Notes: a model not told the origin generated them from the letters alone. Positions 22,799 through 35,054 are shown, counted from the stretch's first letter. The stretch: DNA of 64,000 nt from Talpa occidentalis (GCF_014898055.3 NW_023602073.1:20879784-20943783), one strand, 5' to 3'. Numbers and translations: made by a program.

Positions 22799-24966
22799 GC
22801 AAACATTTCAAAATATCTTTAGTGTCAAAAATATAAGTAAACTTCCTGATTGAATGTTTTCCTTATGAAAAGTAAGTAAAGATAAGTCATTAAGTCAAAC
22901 TTATATTTTGAAAACTGAACAAATATTGCAGTAATTGTGTAGCATATAGCAGCAACAGGTATTCTGCTGTGGTTTTCATTGGTGGTGCTAGTGGGAGGGA
23001 AAAGTATATGTTATTGCTGACATTGTTTAGATTTGTCAGCACTTGTGATAGCAAAAAGAAGTCTGCTCTCCCCATTTTGACTCCTTCTCTTTGCCTGTAT
23101 TTTCCCTAGATTGTCATCCTCCTGAATTATTACTCTGATTTTTTTTTTCCTGAACTGCTTCCTTGTCTTTTTCTCAATTCCCTAAAAAATCAAGATTATG
23201 TTTGAATGTGCATGTTTTTTCAATTCACTTTTACTATTCTAAAATTATTTATTGATAAGATTACCATCCTTTTTGTGTGATTCCAATTAGATGGCATTAT
23301 ATTTGCTTTCACATGAACGTGCTAAATGGGCTCATTATGAGGATTTCTGTTCTTCTCTTATTCTGATTCTTACCTGTGTCCCTTTCCACCCCTTCCCCCC
23401 CTTGTTTATTTTGTCTCCCCGTTAGAAGCTTCCTTACGCCAGTGCCTTCACCAAAAGCTCACCGGGAATGCTGTGCTCTGGGCGAAGCTTATTGACGAGA
23501 TGGTGCCAGGACAAACAAGGCATTTTCCTGGGAACCCTCAGATTACAATCACTTTTGTATGTGTGTGTAGAGGTCTACATTCTCCATAGACAGCACTCCC
23601 ACTTTCCTGCCTAGAGCTATAAGGCTGGCTGCCATTGTTGCAGGGCAGAATGGGGAAAAATTGTAGGAAAGGAAGCCCTGAAAGTTGTCAGCACCTGAAA
23701 GACACCACCACCAAGTATCACTCTCCTCTGGTGTAGCGGTCAGAAGGCTCTTGGAGTTAACCTTCTTAGGGGTGAATGTGCCTTTATCCACTGTGTTATC
23801 AGAAGGACCCCATCTGGTTGTATGGGCCGGGGAATATCAATCTATGAGACACATTTTTTTAGTAATACAAAATATTATTTTTATTTGCAGTAACATTGGT
23901 TTGCAACACTGTACATGCTTTAGGGATACAGCCCATCCCTCTTCAAATGTGCGTTATCACAGCTTACGCACCACCATGCCATCCATAGTTTTCTACCAGA
24001 GTCCACTGGGCACCCATCTCTCTTTTTTTGAGGCAGATTTTCAAATTATTCTGACTTTAGTCTCACTCACAACCTGCCTTCTGACATAACATAGTGCTTG
24101 CTTTTCTCAAGTTTCATTTGCTGCTCCAGAACTGGGCAGTACATATATATATTTTTTTTTTATTTAAACTTCCTGTTCCCTGCCTCCCGATCCTCTGAAA
24201 GCAGATGAGTTTCATCTTTGCTTCTGTGAGTCATTTACTCCCTTCCATTTCCTAGCTTCCAAAAGTTTTCCATCTCTTCTCTACTCAGTTCTTCTGCAGT
24301 TGTACTTGTGCTTATTGATAATTTGATCTTATATTTAACATAGTTTATTTAGACTTTAAAAGGAATGGAAATAAGCATTTTGTTCAATTTGCTGTGCTCT
24401 GGAAACTCTTTTACTTTTAAATAATCATTTAGGTGCCTGGTGATGAGATTAAAACAGTAGAAAAATATGAACTTGAAAAAACATGTTTTAAATAAAATAA
24501 CATTTTATTTAATAAAGTGTTATAAAAGTATAAGGTACTGCTTTTTTTAATTGTCGCCAATATATATCATTGGAAGCCAGTGATGCCCTCTGCCTTGCCA
24601 CATTCAGGACATCCTTACTTGGACAGCAATTTTCTTTACTCCACATACATTTGTGGTTTGATATCCTCATTCATAGTACTAATGAGCCATCAAGAGATCC
24701 ACCTACACTAGGTCTCAAATGCATAGACATTCCATATACTTGGCGTCTTGCTTAATTTTTCACCTCTTCTGACCTTGGTTTGTTAATTATTTCATTGCTC
24801 ATGAAATTTATTTCACAGGAATATTATCTATTATTTTTGCAAAGTGTTAGGATTTTCTAATCCTTCAAAGTGATAAACATGGAGCAAAGCATAAGTTATT
24901 GATTGTGTGTATAATGAAGAAGTCATTGAAATGCTAATCTATGTTCTTTGTGCACATGTTTTCATC
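22799..24966. other. Unassigned intergenic DNA
   Basis: Holds an old L1 tail (23860-24200). The 23400-23840 stretch is less AT-rich and looks unique; its short frames overlap on both strands with no domain. Confidence 0.45.
23860..24200 (-). repeat. Ancient L1 3'-end remnant
   Basis: CAGTAACATTGGTTTGCAACAC followed by the ATCACAGCTTACGCACCACC region, antisense to the family. Confidence 0.5.
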
Positions 24967-24979
24967 TTAAGGGAAATTC

Positions 24980-25263
24980 TTTTTTTTTTTTGAAAGATTT
25001 ATTTTTTATTTATTTATACAAGCACTGGGTGCAGTCAGAAGCACGGGAGGATGAGAGAATTCACCAGAGCCAGAGGGGAGAGTAGAGCGGGCAGACTGAC
25101 GAAACACACTGCTGAGGGGAGCAGCAGGCGGCAGAAGAGGTCTGCGCACCATGTGGGACCCTCCTCCAGTGGCCGGGGAGCAGCCGGGGATTGAACTGGC
25201 GCTGCAGAGGCTGCCGGCAGTTTCGGAACCCAGTGCTCAACTGCTGAGCCACCGGGGAGGCCC
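24980..25263 (-). mobile_element. tRNA-derived SINE, young subfamily
   Basis: A full-length minus-strand copy. Flanked by TTAAGGGAAATTC at 24967-24979 and 25264-25276, an exact 13-bp duplication. Confidence 0.93.
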
Positions 25264-25276
25264 TTAAGGGAAATTC

Positions 25277-27000
25277 CTAAGTGCATAGATCACAGATCTA
25301 TTTTGTACATATAAATATATTATTGGCTGAGTTTCATTGTGAGGAATTAAATAAAAATGATGTCAGAATGAAAAAAGATGACTGTGAGTGTAATAGAGAT
25401 GACTTTTAGTTATAAAAACTCAATTTAAAAAATTTGGATAATTAAACATGTAAGAAAGGGATCAGGTTGATCCAGTTCTAAAAGGGATTTGCCACTCAGG
25501 ATGCATCTGATATGGCTGTACTAGATGATTCCAGATTGCAGATTGGGTAGTAAGTGATATGACTCTACATGAGGATGTTAGATAGTGTTTAGATAAGGAT
25601 ATCTTTCTTTAGAGTTTGTGAGGAATACTTTTTTTCAGGACTCCAGAAATTCAAAACTAGAGACACCAAAGCAAGACTAAATATTATAATTGAATCACAA
25701 TCATTATATTAGTTGAGTCAAATCCTTAGATCACAGTAGACTACAATTCATTTGTCTATGACGAAATGCATATATAATTAAACAACTATCATATTCTGTC
25801 AGATGTCAAAAGCAGAAACTCATTTGATTTTCACAGGTGAGCTTGGGAGAATAGTAATAATACACTGTTTACTACCCACGTAATATATTCCTAGTACAAT
25901 AAATATATTTGCCATCAAGTTCATGTCTTTGGTTATCACCAAGTTCAAAAGAGTTTGTTAATGATGATGGACATTTCCTGTCCTTATTATATATATGCCT
26001 TCAGTCTCCTAAAACACTCACAACAGATTTTTGATGTCCTCATCATTTCAGAAACAGAGGAACTGAGGGTCAGAGATGCTAACTAATTACCTACAGCTAT
26101 GCAAATGATAAATGAATGAAGAAGACAAGATTTAGATACTTTAACAATATTATCAGAAGTCAAGCAAGTGTGTCATGCTTTCTCTAAGTTAGTGAAAAAG
26201 TAAATCACTTGATTTTTTTCCATATTATAAAGGCCAAAAAAAAGGATTGACTTATTTTCCTCTATTCTCTGGTGATTGTAATTTCATTCAGATGTAAGTT
26301 TAATGGATAAGGAATTACTGAGTAAGAATTTGTATTTGTACAATTAAAAATAATAAGTGTGGATTGGGGGGAGCTACTCTGATCAGAAGATTAGAAGAAA
26401 GGAAAGATGCTATTGATAATTACAGATACTTCCTACCAACTGTTTTTCTTACACGACCTATTCAATATTTTAATTAACAATAATTAACATTCATTTTATT
26501 CTCCTAAGTAAAGCTGGATACAAAAAATATTTAATAAAATTTGCAGAATCTCCAAAAGGATGTTGTGGAGATAAAACGCAGTTCTCTGTTCTCTGGTTAA
26601 ATACCTCTACTTTAGCCCTGTAGGCAAATTAAAGCTTTGAGTTTGATAAATGGACATTGGGGGGGGGCAGATGTTTTTACACATTATTAGTTATTGTTGA
26701 GAAGGGATTAAAATGTAGAAGCAGATCATCAAAGGAGCAGAAAAGAATGAATAAAATTTGGGAATGAAGGAAGAATGAAGGGAAAACAGAATAAGAAAAG
26801 AATGAAGAAGAATGAACGAAGGAGTGATTAAAGATAGGAAGGCTGAATAAAAAGACAGAACAGGGAGGAGGGCAAGAAGCAGAATGACATGAATCAATAA
26901 AATTTAAAGGTTTTGGAGACAGAGTCCAGACCAAGTCTGGAAAGGACTGGAGAGGACAGATATCTCTTAAGTTAAGCAACATACAGTTGTGCAGATTGTG
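25277..27000. other. Unassigned DNA 3' of the intact OR
   Basis: AT-rich. A purine-rich strand asymmetry runs from 26690 to 26900 (GAA/AAG-rich), which creates spurious frames on the minus strand. No gene seen. Confidence 0.5.
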
Positions 27001-27114
27001 AAGATGACATCCAATCCTAGTAGGACTGTAAAGCTCTTCAGTGAAGGAATGTCCAAGATGACCTTCAGTTTCTTTTTGTCACAAAACTTGGACACTGTGT
27101 GCCCTGCCTCACTG

Positions 27115-28050
27115 TTATGAGCTCTTCTCGCTGTAAAATAGTCTCCTCAGTGCTCCCTTCACATCTTTATTTCTCAGTGTATAGATGAGAGGATTGAGTG
27201 TTGGAGTCACTACTGCATAAAACAGGGAGATAAATTTCCCATGAGTATGGGAAAAGGAGCTGTTGCGCTGACCATAGATCAAGAGAGCAGAGCCATAGAA
27301 GAGAGACACTACCGTCAGGTGGGATCCACATGTCCCCAGGACTTTGCGCCAGGCCTGGGCTGACTTGATCCTTACAACTGCCCTGACTATTAATCCATAA
27401 GACATCACTATCAATGATAAGGGCAAGTAGAGCAAGACTAATGAAGTGGTGAATACTTGGACCTCGTTGGCATGGACGTCCACGCAGGGAAGCTTAATCA
27501 TTGAGGGAACCTCACAGAAGAAATTATAGATGCGCCGGTGTCCACAGCGAGGCAGCCGGAGGGTGATAGTACAGTGGATGAGAGAGTTTCCTATTCCACA
27601 CAGCCACGCCAGCCCTGTCAGAGCCTTGCACACCCTGGGGTTCATCACAGTGGTATAGTGCAGAGGTTTGCACACAGCAGCATAGCGGTCAAAAGCCATG
27701 ACCACCAGCAGAACACACTCAGTAGAGCCCATTGCCAGAAACACATAGAGCTGAACCACACAGCCTGGGACTGTGATGGTCTTGGCAGGTCCCCTGAGGT
27801 TCCACAGCAGCTGGGGGACAACACTGGTGGTAAAGCAGAGATCAGCTAAGGAGAGGTGAGTGAGGAAGAAGTACATGGGTGTTTTGAGTTTAGGGTCAAT
27901 GGAGGAGATCAGAATAATGACTGCATTTCCCACAAGCGCCAACAGGTAGGACACCAGCACCACCACGAAGAGTACCTTTTCCAGGCGGGGCTGATCAGAG
28001 AAGCCCACCAGGATGAAGTCCCCTTTCGCACTGCTGTTGGTGATGCCCAT
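27115..28050 (-). CDS. Olfactory receptor, class II, family 2-like, intact
   Basis: This is a single-exon seven-transmembrane odorant receptor of 311 residues, the usual OR length. ORs couple odorant binding to G-olf in the cilia of olfactory neurons. Visible hallmarks are an N-glycosylation site (N5-S-S), the TM1 GN pair (G41-N42), PMYFFL at 58-63 at the start of TM2, C97 and the extracellular-loop-2 cysteines C169, C179 and C189, the MAFDRY motif at 118-123 at the end of TM3, SY at 217-218 in TM5, KVLGTCGSHL at 236-245 opening TM6, and PTLNPLIY at 283-290 in TM7. The start is chosen because this ATG gives the standard short N-terminus. A pyrimidine-rich stretch ending in CAG lies just upstream in gene orientation (about 28054-28075), consistent with a splice acceptor from a 5' non-coding exon. 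Departures from consensus are F for Y in MAYDRY and A-A-V-C for V-A-I-C after it. Family 2 assignment rests on recalled similarity to OR2C/OR2G/OR2W-type receptors; the subfamily is not resolved. Confidence 0.93.
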   Translation of the reverse strand: MGITNSSAKGDFILVGFSDQPRLEKVLFVVVLVSYLLALVGNAVIILISSIDPKLKTPMYFFLTHLSLADLCFTTSVVPQLLWNLRGPAKTITVPGCVVQLYVFLAMGSTECVLLVVMAFDRYAAVCKPLHYTTVMNPRVCKALTGLAWLCGIGNSLIHCTITLRLPRCGHRRIYNFFCEVPSMIKLPCVDVHANEVQVFTTSLVLLYLPLSLIVMSYGLIVRAVVRIKSAQAWRKVLGTCGSHLTVVSLFYGSALLIYGQRNSSFSHTHGKFISLFYAVVTPTLNPLIYTLRNKDVKGALRRLFYSEKSS

Positions 28051-28223
28051 TACCTGTTCAGAGACAGAGAGTATTAGAGGAGCTTAGAAAGAGGGTGCTG
28101 TTTGGCCACTGGTCACAATACCAACCATTTCAAAGAACTCTTGAAACACTCACTCTGAGAGAAATTGCAGCCACCATTGGGGCACACTGGCTGCTGGCCT
28201 GCAGGAGCTGCAGATGATGACAT

Positions 28224-28788
28224 TGTAACACCCTCCCAAGGGGGGATGGAGCTGAGCAGGGAGGAGAAGAAGCTGGAGAGGAAACTGCACAAGGAAGAAG
28301 GAGGATGGAGAGTGAGAAGGAGACACAAGGAGCAGAGACGTGAAGAAGCTGCACTTGCTTCTTGGTCTTGAACTGGTGGAAACAGATGTGGGTGAGAGAC
28401 CCGTGGGGAGGTTAACAATGGAAGCTTTTATCGATTTTGATTTTGTTCTTTTCCTTCCAGACTTATCTGGCCATTTCTGCCCCTCTCCTATGGTTCCCCA
28501 CCTGTAGATACCTGCTACTTGTGGCAGGCTTTTAGGCCTCACTGACCCTGCTTTGGGCCAACCCTGTTTGACTAGGCGTTTGCCCATCAAGGATGAGTAA
28601 CTTTGGGTGTTTGATTTGGAAGCTTTATCTTACTCTTTTCTTTGTTGCACACTAATTGTATTAAAGTTCCTTTCCATTAAAGTTCTTACCCACTAGAGTG
28701 TGTTTTTTTCTTGATGCGGCGGATGGCAGAACCTGTTTAGAGCAGGCAGGTTTGGGTATTTTGGGGGCCCCTCTCCCTGCCCTTAACA
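28224..28788 (+). mobile_element. Solo LTR (ERV class I-like), 565 bp
   Basis: Starts TGTAACACCC and ends CTTAACA, with near-inverted TG...CA ends. Flanked by the 4-bp duplication ACAT at 28220-28223 and 28789-28792. Two ATTAAA signals lie at 28660-28665 and 28676-28681. Duplication copy A has the empty site (single ACAT at 7963-7966). A 4-bp duplication is typical of class I/gammaretrovirus-like integration. A related LTR is at 60135-60693 and a fragment at 53973-54098. No coding remnant accompanies it. Confidence 0.85.
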
Positions 28789-29391
28789 ACATGAACAACA
28801 GGACTCTGGACAGGGAGACATAGGAAGACTAAATAGGAAAGAAGAAACTTCTCGCAGATAACCAGGAAGAAACAGATAAAAGTTATCACAGAAAAAAAAT
28901 AAAGAAGGAAGAAGGACAAAGAAGGTCCGATGATTGAAAATGTGTTCAGTTAGTTCATAGCTCATGACAAAGCTTCATGGCAATAAACAAAGTAAGGAGA
29001 GTATAGATTTAAAGATAAATGTAAATAACTTTCAGTTCTCTACAAATAAGCTTGAATTGGGCATTTTTTTTCAAAAATTTGTCTTCCATAAATGATACTT
29101 TCTGGAGATAACAGAGGTTATTTTTGTGAAACAGTTAGCCTAGAAAGTAGTAATAGGAGCATTCACTTCTAAGCGTTGAGGGATTGTGCACACATAATCT
29201 CAAAAGTATATATTAGTTAAATAATTTTGTCCACAGCACATCATGATGCAAGTCCATGCAATGATTGCAGAAAATGAACTCATTATATACTTCCGTGTGG
29301 TGTTATAGAAAGGACACAGGGTTCAGGTCCCCTATATTGAATGAAAAGTTTGAATCTGAAAGGAGGAACGAGAATCAGGCGAAGGAGGAAT

Positions 29392-29607
29392 ATAGGTCTC
29401 ACTCATAGCAGGAATCTAGGAAACCTAAATAAGGGACCAGGAAAAAGAATAACTATACGAAAGAAAAAAACCAAAATCAACAAACAGCTATGAACCAGAG
29501 ATGATACACTATGGGGGTGGGGGCCAGGAAAGGAGAGATTGGGGTCAAAATAAGGGGGTTGCAACTGTATGGGGAATATAAAAATAAAATTTAAAAAAAG
29601 AAAGAAA
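29392..29607 (+). mobile_element. Short L1 3' tail insertion
   Basis: Only the last ~216 bp of an L1: the end of ORF2 (CACTCATAGCAGGAAT), the 3' UTR and an A-rich tail. It is flanked by AAGGAGGAAT at 29382-29391 and 29608-29617. Duplication copy A lacks it at the matching place (near 9230), so it came after the duplication. Confidence 0.85.
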
Positions 29608-29617
29608 AAGGAGGAAT

Positions 29618-31497
29618 GAGGAATGTAGATGTGTGAAGGAGGCTGTCTCAAGGTACATGATACTTACTAGAATTTCTTCTTCTAATAGAGAAATAGCTTT
29701 TCTGAAATTCCAGTTATAAAAGCAATGACTGTGTTCAATATTCAATATAGTCACTCATACAAAGCACATTCGCAAGACTGTCACTGTATTTCATGTTTGA
29801 AACAAACACACACTTTCTACACATCATCAGTAAAATCACTCAGGTCTCAAAATGCCTCCCTAGTAGGCAACTGCAGAATATAATTTTATTACTTGTTATG
29901 CAAATTAACCAAGAAGGTAAAATAAATTAAGCTGTTCTCATGATTGCAATCAAATGGTGCAATCAAAATGATTATACCTATTTTCACTATTTTTTTAAAA
30001 TGATACTTAGCAGAAGTCCATGGAAACAAAATGAGATCAGGGGTCTGGACATTCAACATATCATGAAGACACTGAATGTTCTCTCGAAATAATGAAAAAG
30101 GATCATAATACTAGATGAGAATATAAAAGGGGCCACTAAGGAGCAAACCAGTTTACACGCATTTCTCCTAATTCTAATAAAAGCACTCACAACTACAAAC
30201 ATACACATCCATGCACACAAATGCACATAGTCGTCATCCTCCATTCTCTCCTTCAAAGTCAATTCTCATTCATTTCACCACCTTGGAAAAAAGTCATATT
30301 TCCATTGAACTTAATAAGATAAAATCCAGATGTGCTGATCTCTGTAGTCCTGCTTCAGGTTCTACTTTACCTTCCCAGTCAAAGGAGAATTTCCCCTGTT
30401 TTTCTATTGGTCCCCCCACTTTCACACTATCTCAACAGAAATGTCATGAGAAATCAATTCACATTCTTGAACTAGTTCCCTATGTATAAGGATATCTATT
30501 ATCTTATTTAAGCTTGCAGAAGGTTTGTATTACACATGATGTAGACTTTAATGTCATAGTGTATCATATGACTGCCCCATTCAGAGGTAACCACTTTAAA
30601 CCTGAGTCTGAATTTACCATTAAAAGTTAAAAGTCATTGGCATGACACAGAGGGGAAGCCAAGGCATACATACAAGTGAGAAAGGCAAGAGAAGTGTGCC
30701 ACCTTTTGCACTATCATCTCATCTTAACGTAGAAAAGAACTTGGAGCCATAGGATCCCAATTATTGTTACCTTGAAATGAGGAGTCAATGGCTAAGGTCC
30801 GCGTACTGCTTGTAGGGCAGTTACTGGAGTGAGATCCCTGCAGATCACCTTGTCTGGAGAGACTGGAGAGGACAGAGGACACTGATTCTGAAAAGATGCT
30901 GGGGACATGGTTCTCCCAATTGGCAATTAGTACCAAGCTCTGTAGTATCCACAGAATCATCCCAGGAGATTATTCTGCAAGTAAAATTACTGCCCCTCTG
31001 ACCTTACAATGTTGTTTAAATCTGTAGCAAATCACAGAGATATTTAACTTCTGTCCTCATAATCTCCCACCATTGAGTTTCTGTCACATTTCTGTCATCA
31101 TCAATGTTAAATTTGTAACATCATTAATATACCATATATTATACATACGGGTACATATGTATTACGTCTGTGCCTGTTGACTAATAACTTCAAATTCTTT
31201 TCATCACAGCTAAATTTCTGTCACTTTGTCTTTTCATCATGTCTACCTGCAAACTGCAGGTCTAGAACATTTTAGCAGAAGCTTCTCCCTCAATAGTATT
31301 GACAAACATATGTCACTGGACATAGACAAGAAATTAAATTGAAATACATCATTAAAAATGCTTGATCTTTCTTAATTTTAAGTGGATCCTTGTTTCTGCT
31401 CAAGTGTGTCTTCGTGTGTTCTGTTTGTCTCTCCCATCTCCATGGCACATTTTCAACAACTTCTTAAATCCCCCCACCCTGTATCCCACATCTTTCC
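29618..31497. other. Intergenic DNA of duplication copy B
   Basis: Paralogous to copy A up to about 30715. The segment 30722-31497 has no partner in copy A and no recognisable gene. Confidence 0.5.
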
Positions 31498-31659
31498 AAA
31501 CAAATTCTCTTGTATTCTAACTACCAAGAATAAAACAGTGGCCCCAAAAGGAGACGTCTTTGACATTCTCCTGCCATCGGTAAAATAACCTATCATCCTC
31601 TCCATCCTTTATACTATTCTTGAACCAATATAATAAGGAAAATCTTTTGTCTGAGAAAA

Positions 31660-32970
31660 AATCCTTCTTCCAAGATTTTGAGTCTTTATGGACTTTTAGG
31701 TTGTTTCCATAACTTGGCTACAGTAAATAGACTGTAGAGAACATAGGATTGCAGATATCCCTTCAAATTAGTGATTTTGTGTTCTTTGGGCAGATAAATA
31801 GGAGTGGACTGCTGGATTCTATGGTACATCTAGTTTTTAAATCTTCAGGAACCTGAATACTATTTTCTATAGGTGCTGGACCAGTCTATAATCCACCTAA
31901 CAGCTACTTTTCTCCACATACTTGCCAATGTTTGTTGTTTCTGGATTTGTCTTGCCTGATTGTTTGTTTGTTTGTTTGTTTGTTTAATATAGGTCATTTG
32001 CAGTGGAGTGAGGTGATATTTCATTATGGTGACCATTTGCATTTTCCTGATGATAAATGAATTTACACATATTTCATATATATGCTGGTCATCGATCTAT
32101 CTTCTTTGGAGAGGTGCCTATTTAGTTCTCTGCCAATAGTTTTAATTGGTTTTTGTTTTCTTTTGGTTGAGATGGATGGGTTCTTTTTTAGTTCTTAGAT
32201 AATAACCCCTTGTCAGATGTATAATGTGCAAATATTTTCCCTCATTGAGTACACCGTCTTTTTATTTAAATGACAATTTCTTTCACTGTTCAGGAGCTTT
32301 CTAGCTTGACATAACTCCATTGTTTATGTTTGCCTTTGATTTTCTTGTTATTTGTATTGTGTCCCCAAAGACATCCTTGACGCCAATGTAGTGGCATGTC
32401 TTACCTAAGACTCCTCTAATGTATTTTAGTTTCCAGTCTTTTTTTATTATCAGAGTGATAATTTTTATTTAAGATTTATTTTTATTTATGTATGATCATC
32501 TTTATTTAAGATTTATTTTTACCTACGTATGCATACAAGAAATAAGCAGACTCACCAGAGATAGATTTGGCCGTAGAACAGGCGGATCTACTGAAATACA
32601 GTGCTGAGGGGAGCAGCAGGTGAGATAAGAGAGGTCTGCTGTGCCATGTGGGTTAGTTCCCTGGCCAGGGATCAAACTCAGCCAGCAGTAGCTAATGATA
32701 GCATGATAGCTCTAAGATTTTAACCCCTGCATACCAGGGAGGCCCTATAGTTTCCAGTCTTACATCAAAGACTTTTATCCATTTTGATTTAAATTTTGTG
32801 TATGATGTCAGAGCATGGTCTCATTTCTTTTTTCTGCATGTGGCTAGCCAACTGTCCCAGCACCATTTGTTGAACAAACTTTCCTCTCTCCATTGTGGGA
32901 TCTTGGCTCCTTTGTCATACACTCACTGCCCATGTAAATGTGAGTTTCTTTCTAGACTCTCAATTCTGTG
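31660..32970 (-). mobile_element. Ancient L1 ORF2 fragment (copy B)
   Basis: The copy-B partner of 10620-11910, with the same internal SINE (32465-32748). Decayed, no long frame. It contains a short (GTTT)n run at about 31960-31985. Confidence 0.7.
32465..32748 (-). mobile_element. tRNA-derived SINE, old subfamily (copy B partner)
   Basis: The paralogue of the SINE at 11399-11676. Its A-tail region is duplicated (TTTAAGATTTATTTTTA occurs twice, at 32466 and about 32504), so the tail has expanded in this copy only. Confidence 0.85.
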
Positions 32971-33872
32971 TAAGAGGTAGAATTTTGTGAAATCAGTGAA
33001 TAACAGAATTTACACTGGCATATATTATGAGTGAAGGAAGCTGAACACTAGGTAAAGGTAAGGGAATTAATAACCTTAATGACTATAAGTTATTGCTCAT
33101 GCTAAGTTTGGGGAGTTGGTGGCCATTAGATAACTTTCAATTGAGAGGATGGAAAATTGAATTTGCTCTTTGACCATTGTGAACTGGAAGAAATTACGTG
33201 AGACTTGATTTAAAAATACATCATCATTTACACCAGTCTCACAAGTTACTTTGGGTCAACCCACACTACCCACTCCCATAGTTATTGAGAAAAAGTGCAT
33301 AGTAGGTTGTCACACAAGTTCGTGGTTTCCAATTAGCCTTAAGTGTTGTCTGTGGTGATCATTATCGTTCCTGCCCAAAGTAGCCTAAAAATTTTACCAC
33401 TCCACAAGCTTCCCAGACCATCAGTGTGACTACCTTGTATCACACAGATCACCATCTTCTGCTGAATGTATTGTTTCTTTCAGGTTTTCTGTAGATAACT
33501 TTCTGTTTTCAGGGTGGACTTCAATGTGTAGAAAACACAGGGTGAAATTTCCCCAATCATTAGCAATATGGATTTGCTGAGTTAGGAATGGATCACTCAA
33601 CATCAAATTGCTGATACCTTTGAATCAGTTTTTCTGTTTTCTTTGGGGGTCTTAAAAGTTCAAGTTACATGATCTCCAGAAAACAGTTATGTGACTCATT
33701 AAACCTAAATTTGTCACTACCAAGATTAAACAGTGTTCTCCAAAAGGAGACTTCTTTGACTTTTCCCTGCCACCTATAAAATAATCCATCATCCTATTCA
33801 CCCTTTGTGCTTTTCTTCAGAATGAAGGGAAACTCTTTTTATCTTAGAATAATCCTTCTTCCATGATTATAG

Positions 33873-34776
33873 AGTCCAGGTAATAACTCATGTGCATGCA
33901 GTTTCCAGGTAGGTGGTAATGGTGACTGAGTGGATCAGGTACAAGAAAAACAGCTACAATAATGCAAGTTTGCATGAAAATGAACACCTAGGTGAGGGCT
34001 ATAATCTATAATAAAAATTGATGTGAATACTGAGCAATCTGATAGCACATGCCCCGTTGGAGGAAACCACTGCTCAGATCCAGCTAAATGAACTTCTATA
34101 TATTAATGTTACAACTGAAAACTATTCAGAATCTGTAAGAGAATCTGAGTTCTTATAAAACCCTCTTGAGCACTTTAAGTTTATACAAAAATGTATACAG
34201 TTGGAAAAGGATGCTTGGTGAATTATTACAAAATGAGCCCATCTTGATCAAGAAATAAAATGTAGAGAACACTCTAGACCAACTCTCTCTTCTTTTCCAG
34301 ACACTACTTCTACCTGTCTGTTTACAACCATTATTTTGATTGTTTTTGTATGTGAAATCATACAGCATTATTTCTTTGCTTCTGCCTTTATTCACTCAAC
34401 AATATGTTTGTGGATGTCATTCATATTGCTCTGTGTAATAGGAAGGCACAATCTTTACATCTGCATTGTATTGATATTTCATTGTGTGAATACATCTGCA
34501 ATATTGATGGGCATTTGGATTTCTATATTTTTTTATGATAATAAAGGTGTTGAGAATCTGTGTACCTGCTTTCAGTGAGCAAATCAACAAATGCAAACAT
34601 TTCTTGGAGTAGAAGTGCTTAATCATATAGTATGCATATATTCAGATTTTGTAAAAATCACCGACCTTGAAAATTTCATGTAGTAATGTACAGCCACAAG
34701 TAGTAAAGTTCTAATTGTTCCATATTTGCTTTATAATGGTATTTTCTGTTCTTTTAATTTTATCAATTCTAATAGT
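33873..34776. other. Unassigned, probably old L1/L2-type DNA
   Basis: 34290-34640 resembles ancient LINE sequence (TTGATGGGCATTTGGATTTC on the plus strand). No gene seen. Confidence 0.4.
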
Positions 34777-34791
34777 ATAAAGTATATTTTT

Positions 34792-35054
34792 ATCAGGCCT
34801 CCCCAGTGGTGCAGCAGCTTGAGCACAGCTCTGTGAAGCTATCCACAGCCTCTACAGCACAGGTTAGATTCCCAGCTGGCCAGGGAGATACCCACATGGT
34901 GCAGCAGAACTTTCCTGCTCCCCTCAGCAGTGTTTTCGGTCTGTCTGCCTGTTCTGCTCCCCGCTCTCTCTCTCTGGTGAAATTTTTCTCCCTCCCACAC
35001 TTCTGACCTGTACTCCAGTTCTTGTATAAACAATAAATAAATCTTTAAAAAATA
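34792..35054 (+). mobile_element. tRNA-derived SINE
   Basis: A plus-strand copy with head AGGCCTCCCCAGTGGTGCAG and a slightly shortened body. Flanked by ATAAAGTATATTTTT at 34777-34791 and 35055-35069 (15 bp, exact). Confidence 0.92.

Larger units (their letters stand above)
27802..33720 (+). repeat. Segmental duplication, copy B
   Basis: Direct paralogue of the 7553-12620 block, carrying the intact OR. Private additions are the solo LTR at 28224-28788, a 216-bp L1 3' tail at 29392-29607, and about 0.9 kb at 30722-31655 absent from copy A. The shared old SINE is at 32465-32748. Collinearity with copy A is lost near 33720. Confidence 0.85.
31498..33872 (+). repeat. Direct repeat pair bracketing the copy-B old L1
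   Basis: About 170 bp at 31498-31690 (AAAGGAGACGTCTTTGAC, ATCCTTCTTCCAAGATT) recurs at 33716-33872 (AAAGGAGACTTCTTTGAC, ATCCTTCTTCCATGATT), about 2.2 kb apart. The second member is not found at the right edge of copy A. Confidence 0.7.

Noticed and set aside
27538..28077. Plus-strand open frames of 103 and 73 codons
   Set aside because: They are the antisense of the intact OR coding exon.
28150..28590. 146-codon minus-strand frame
   Set aside because: Mostly inside the solo LTR, with no conserved domain; antisense to the LTR.
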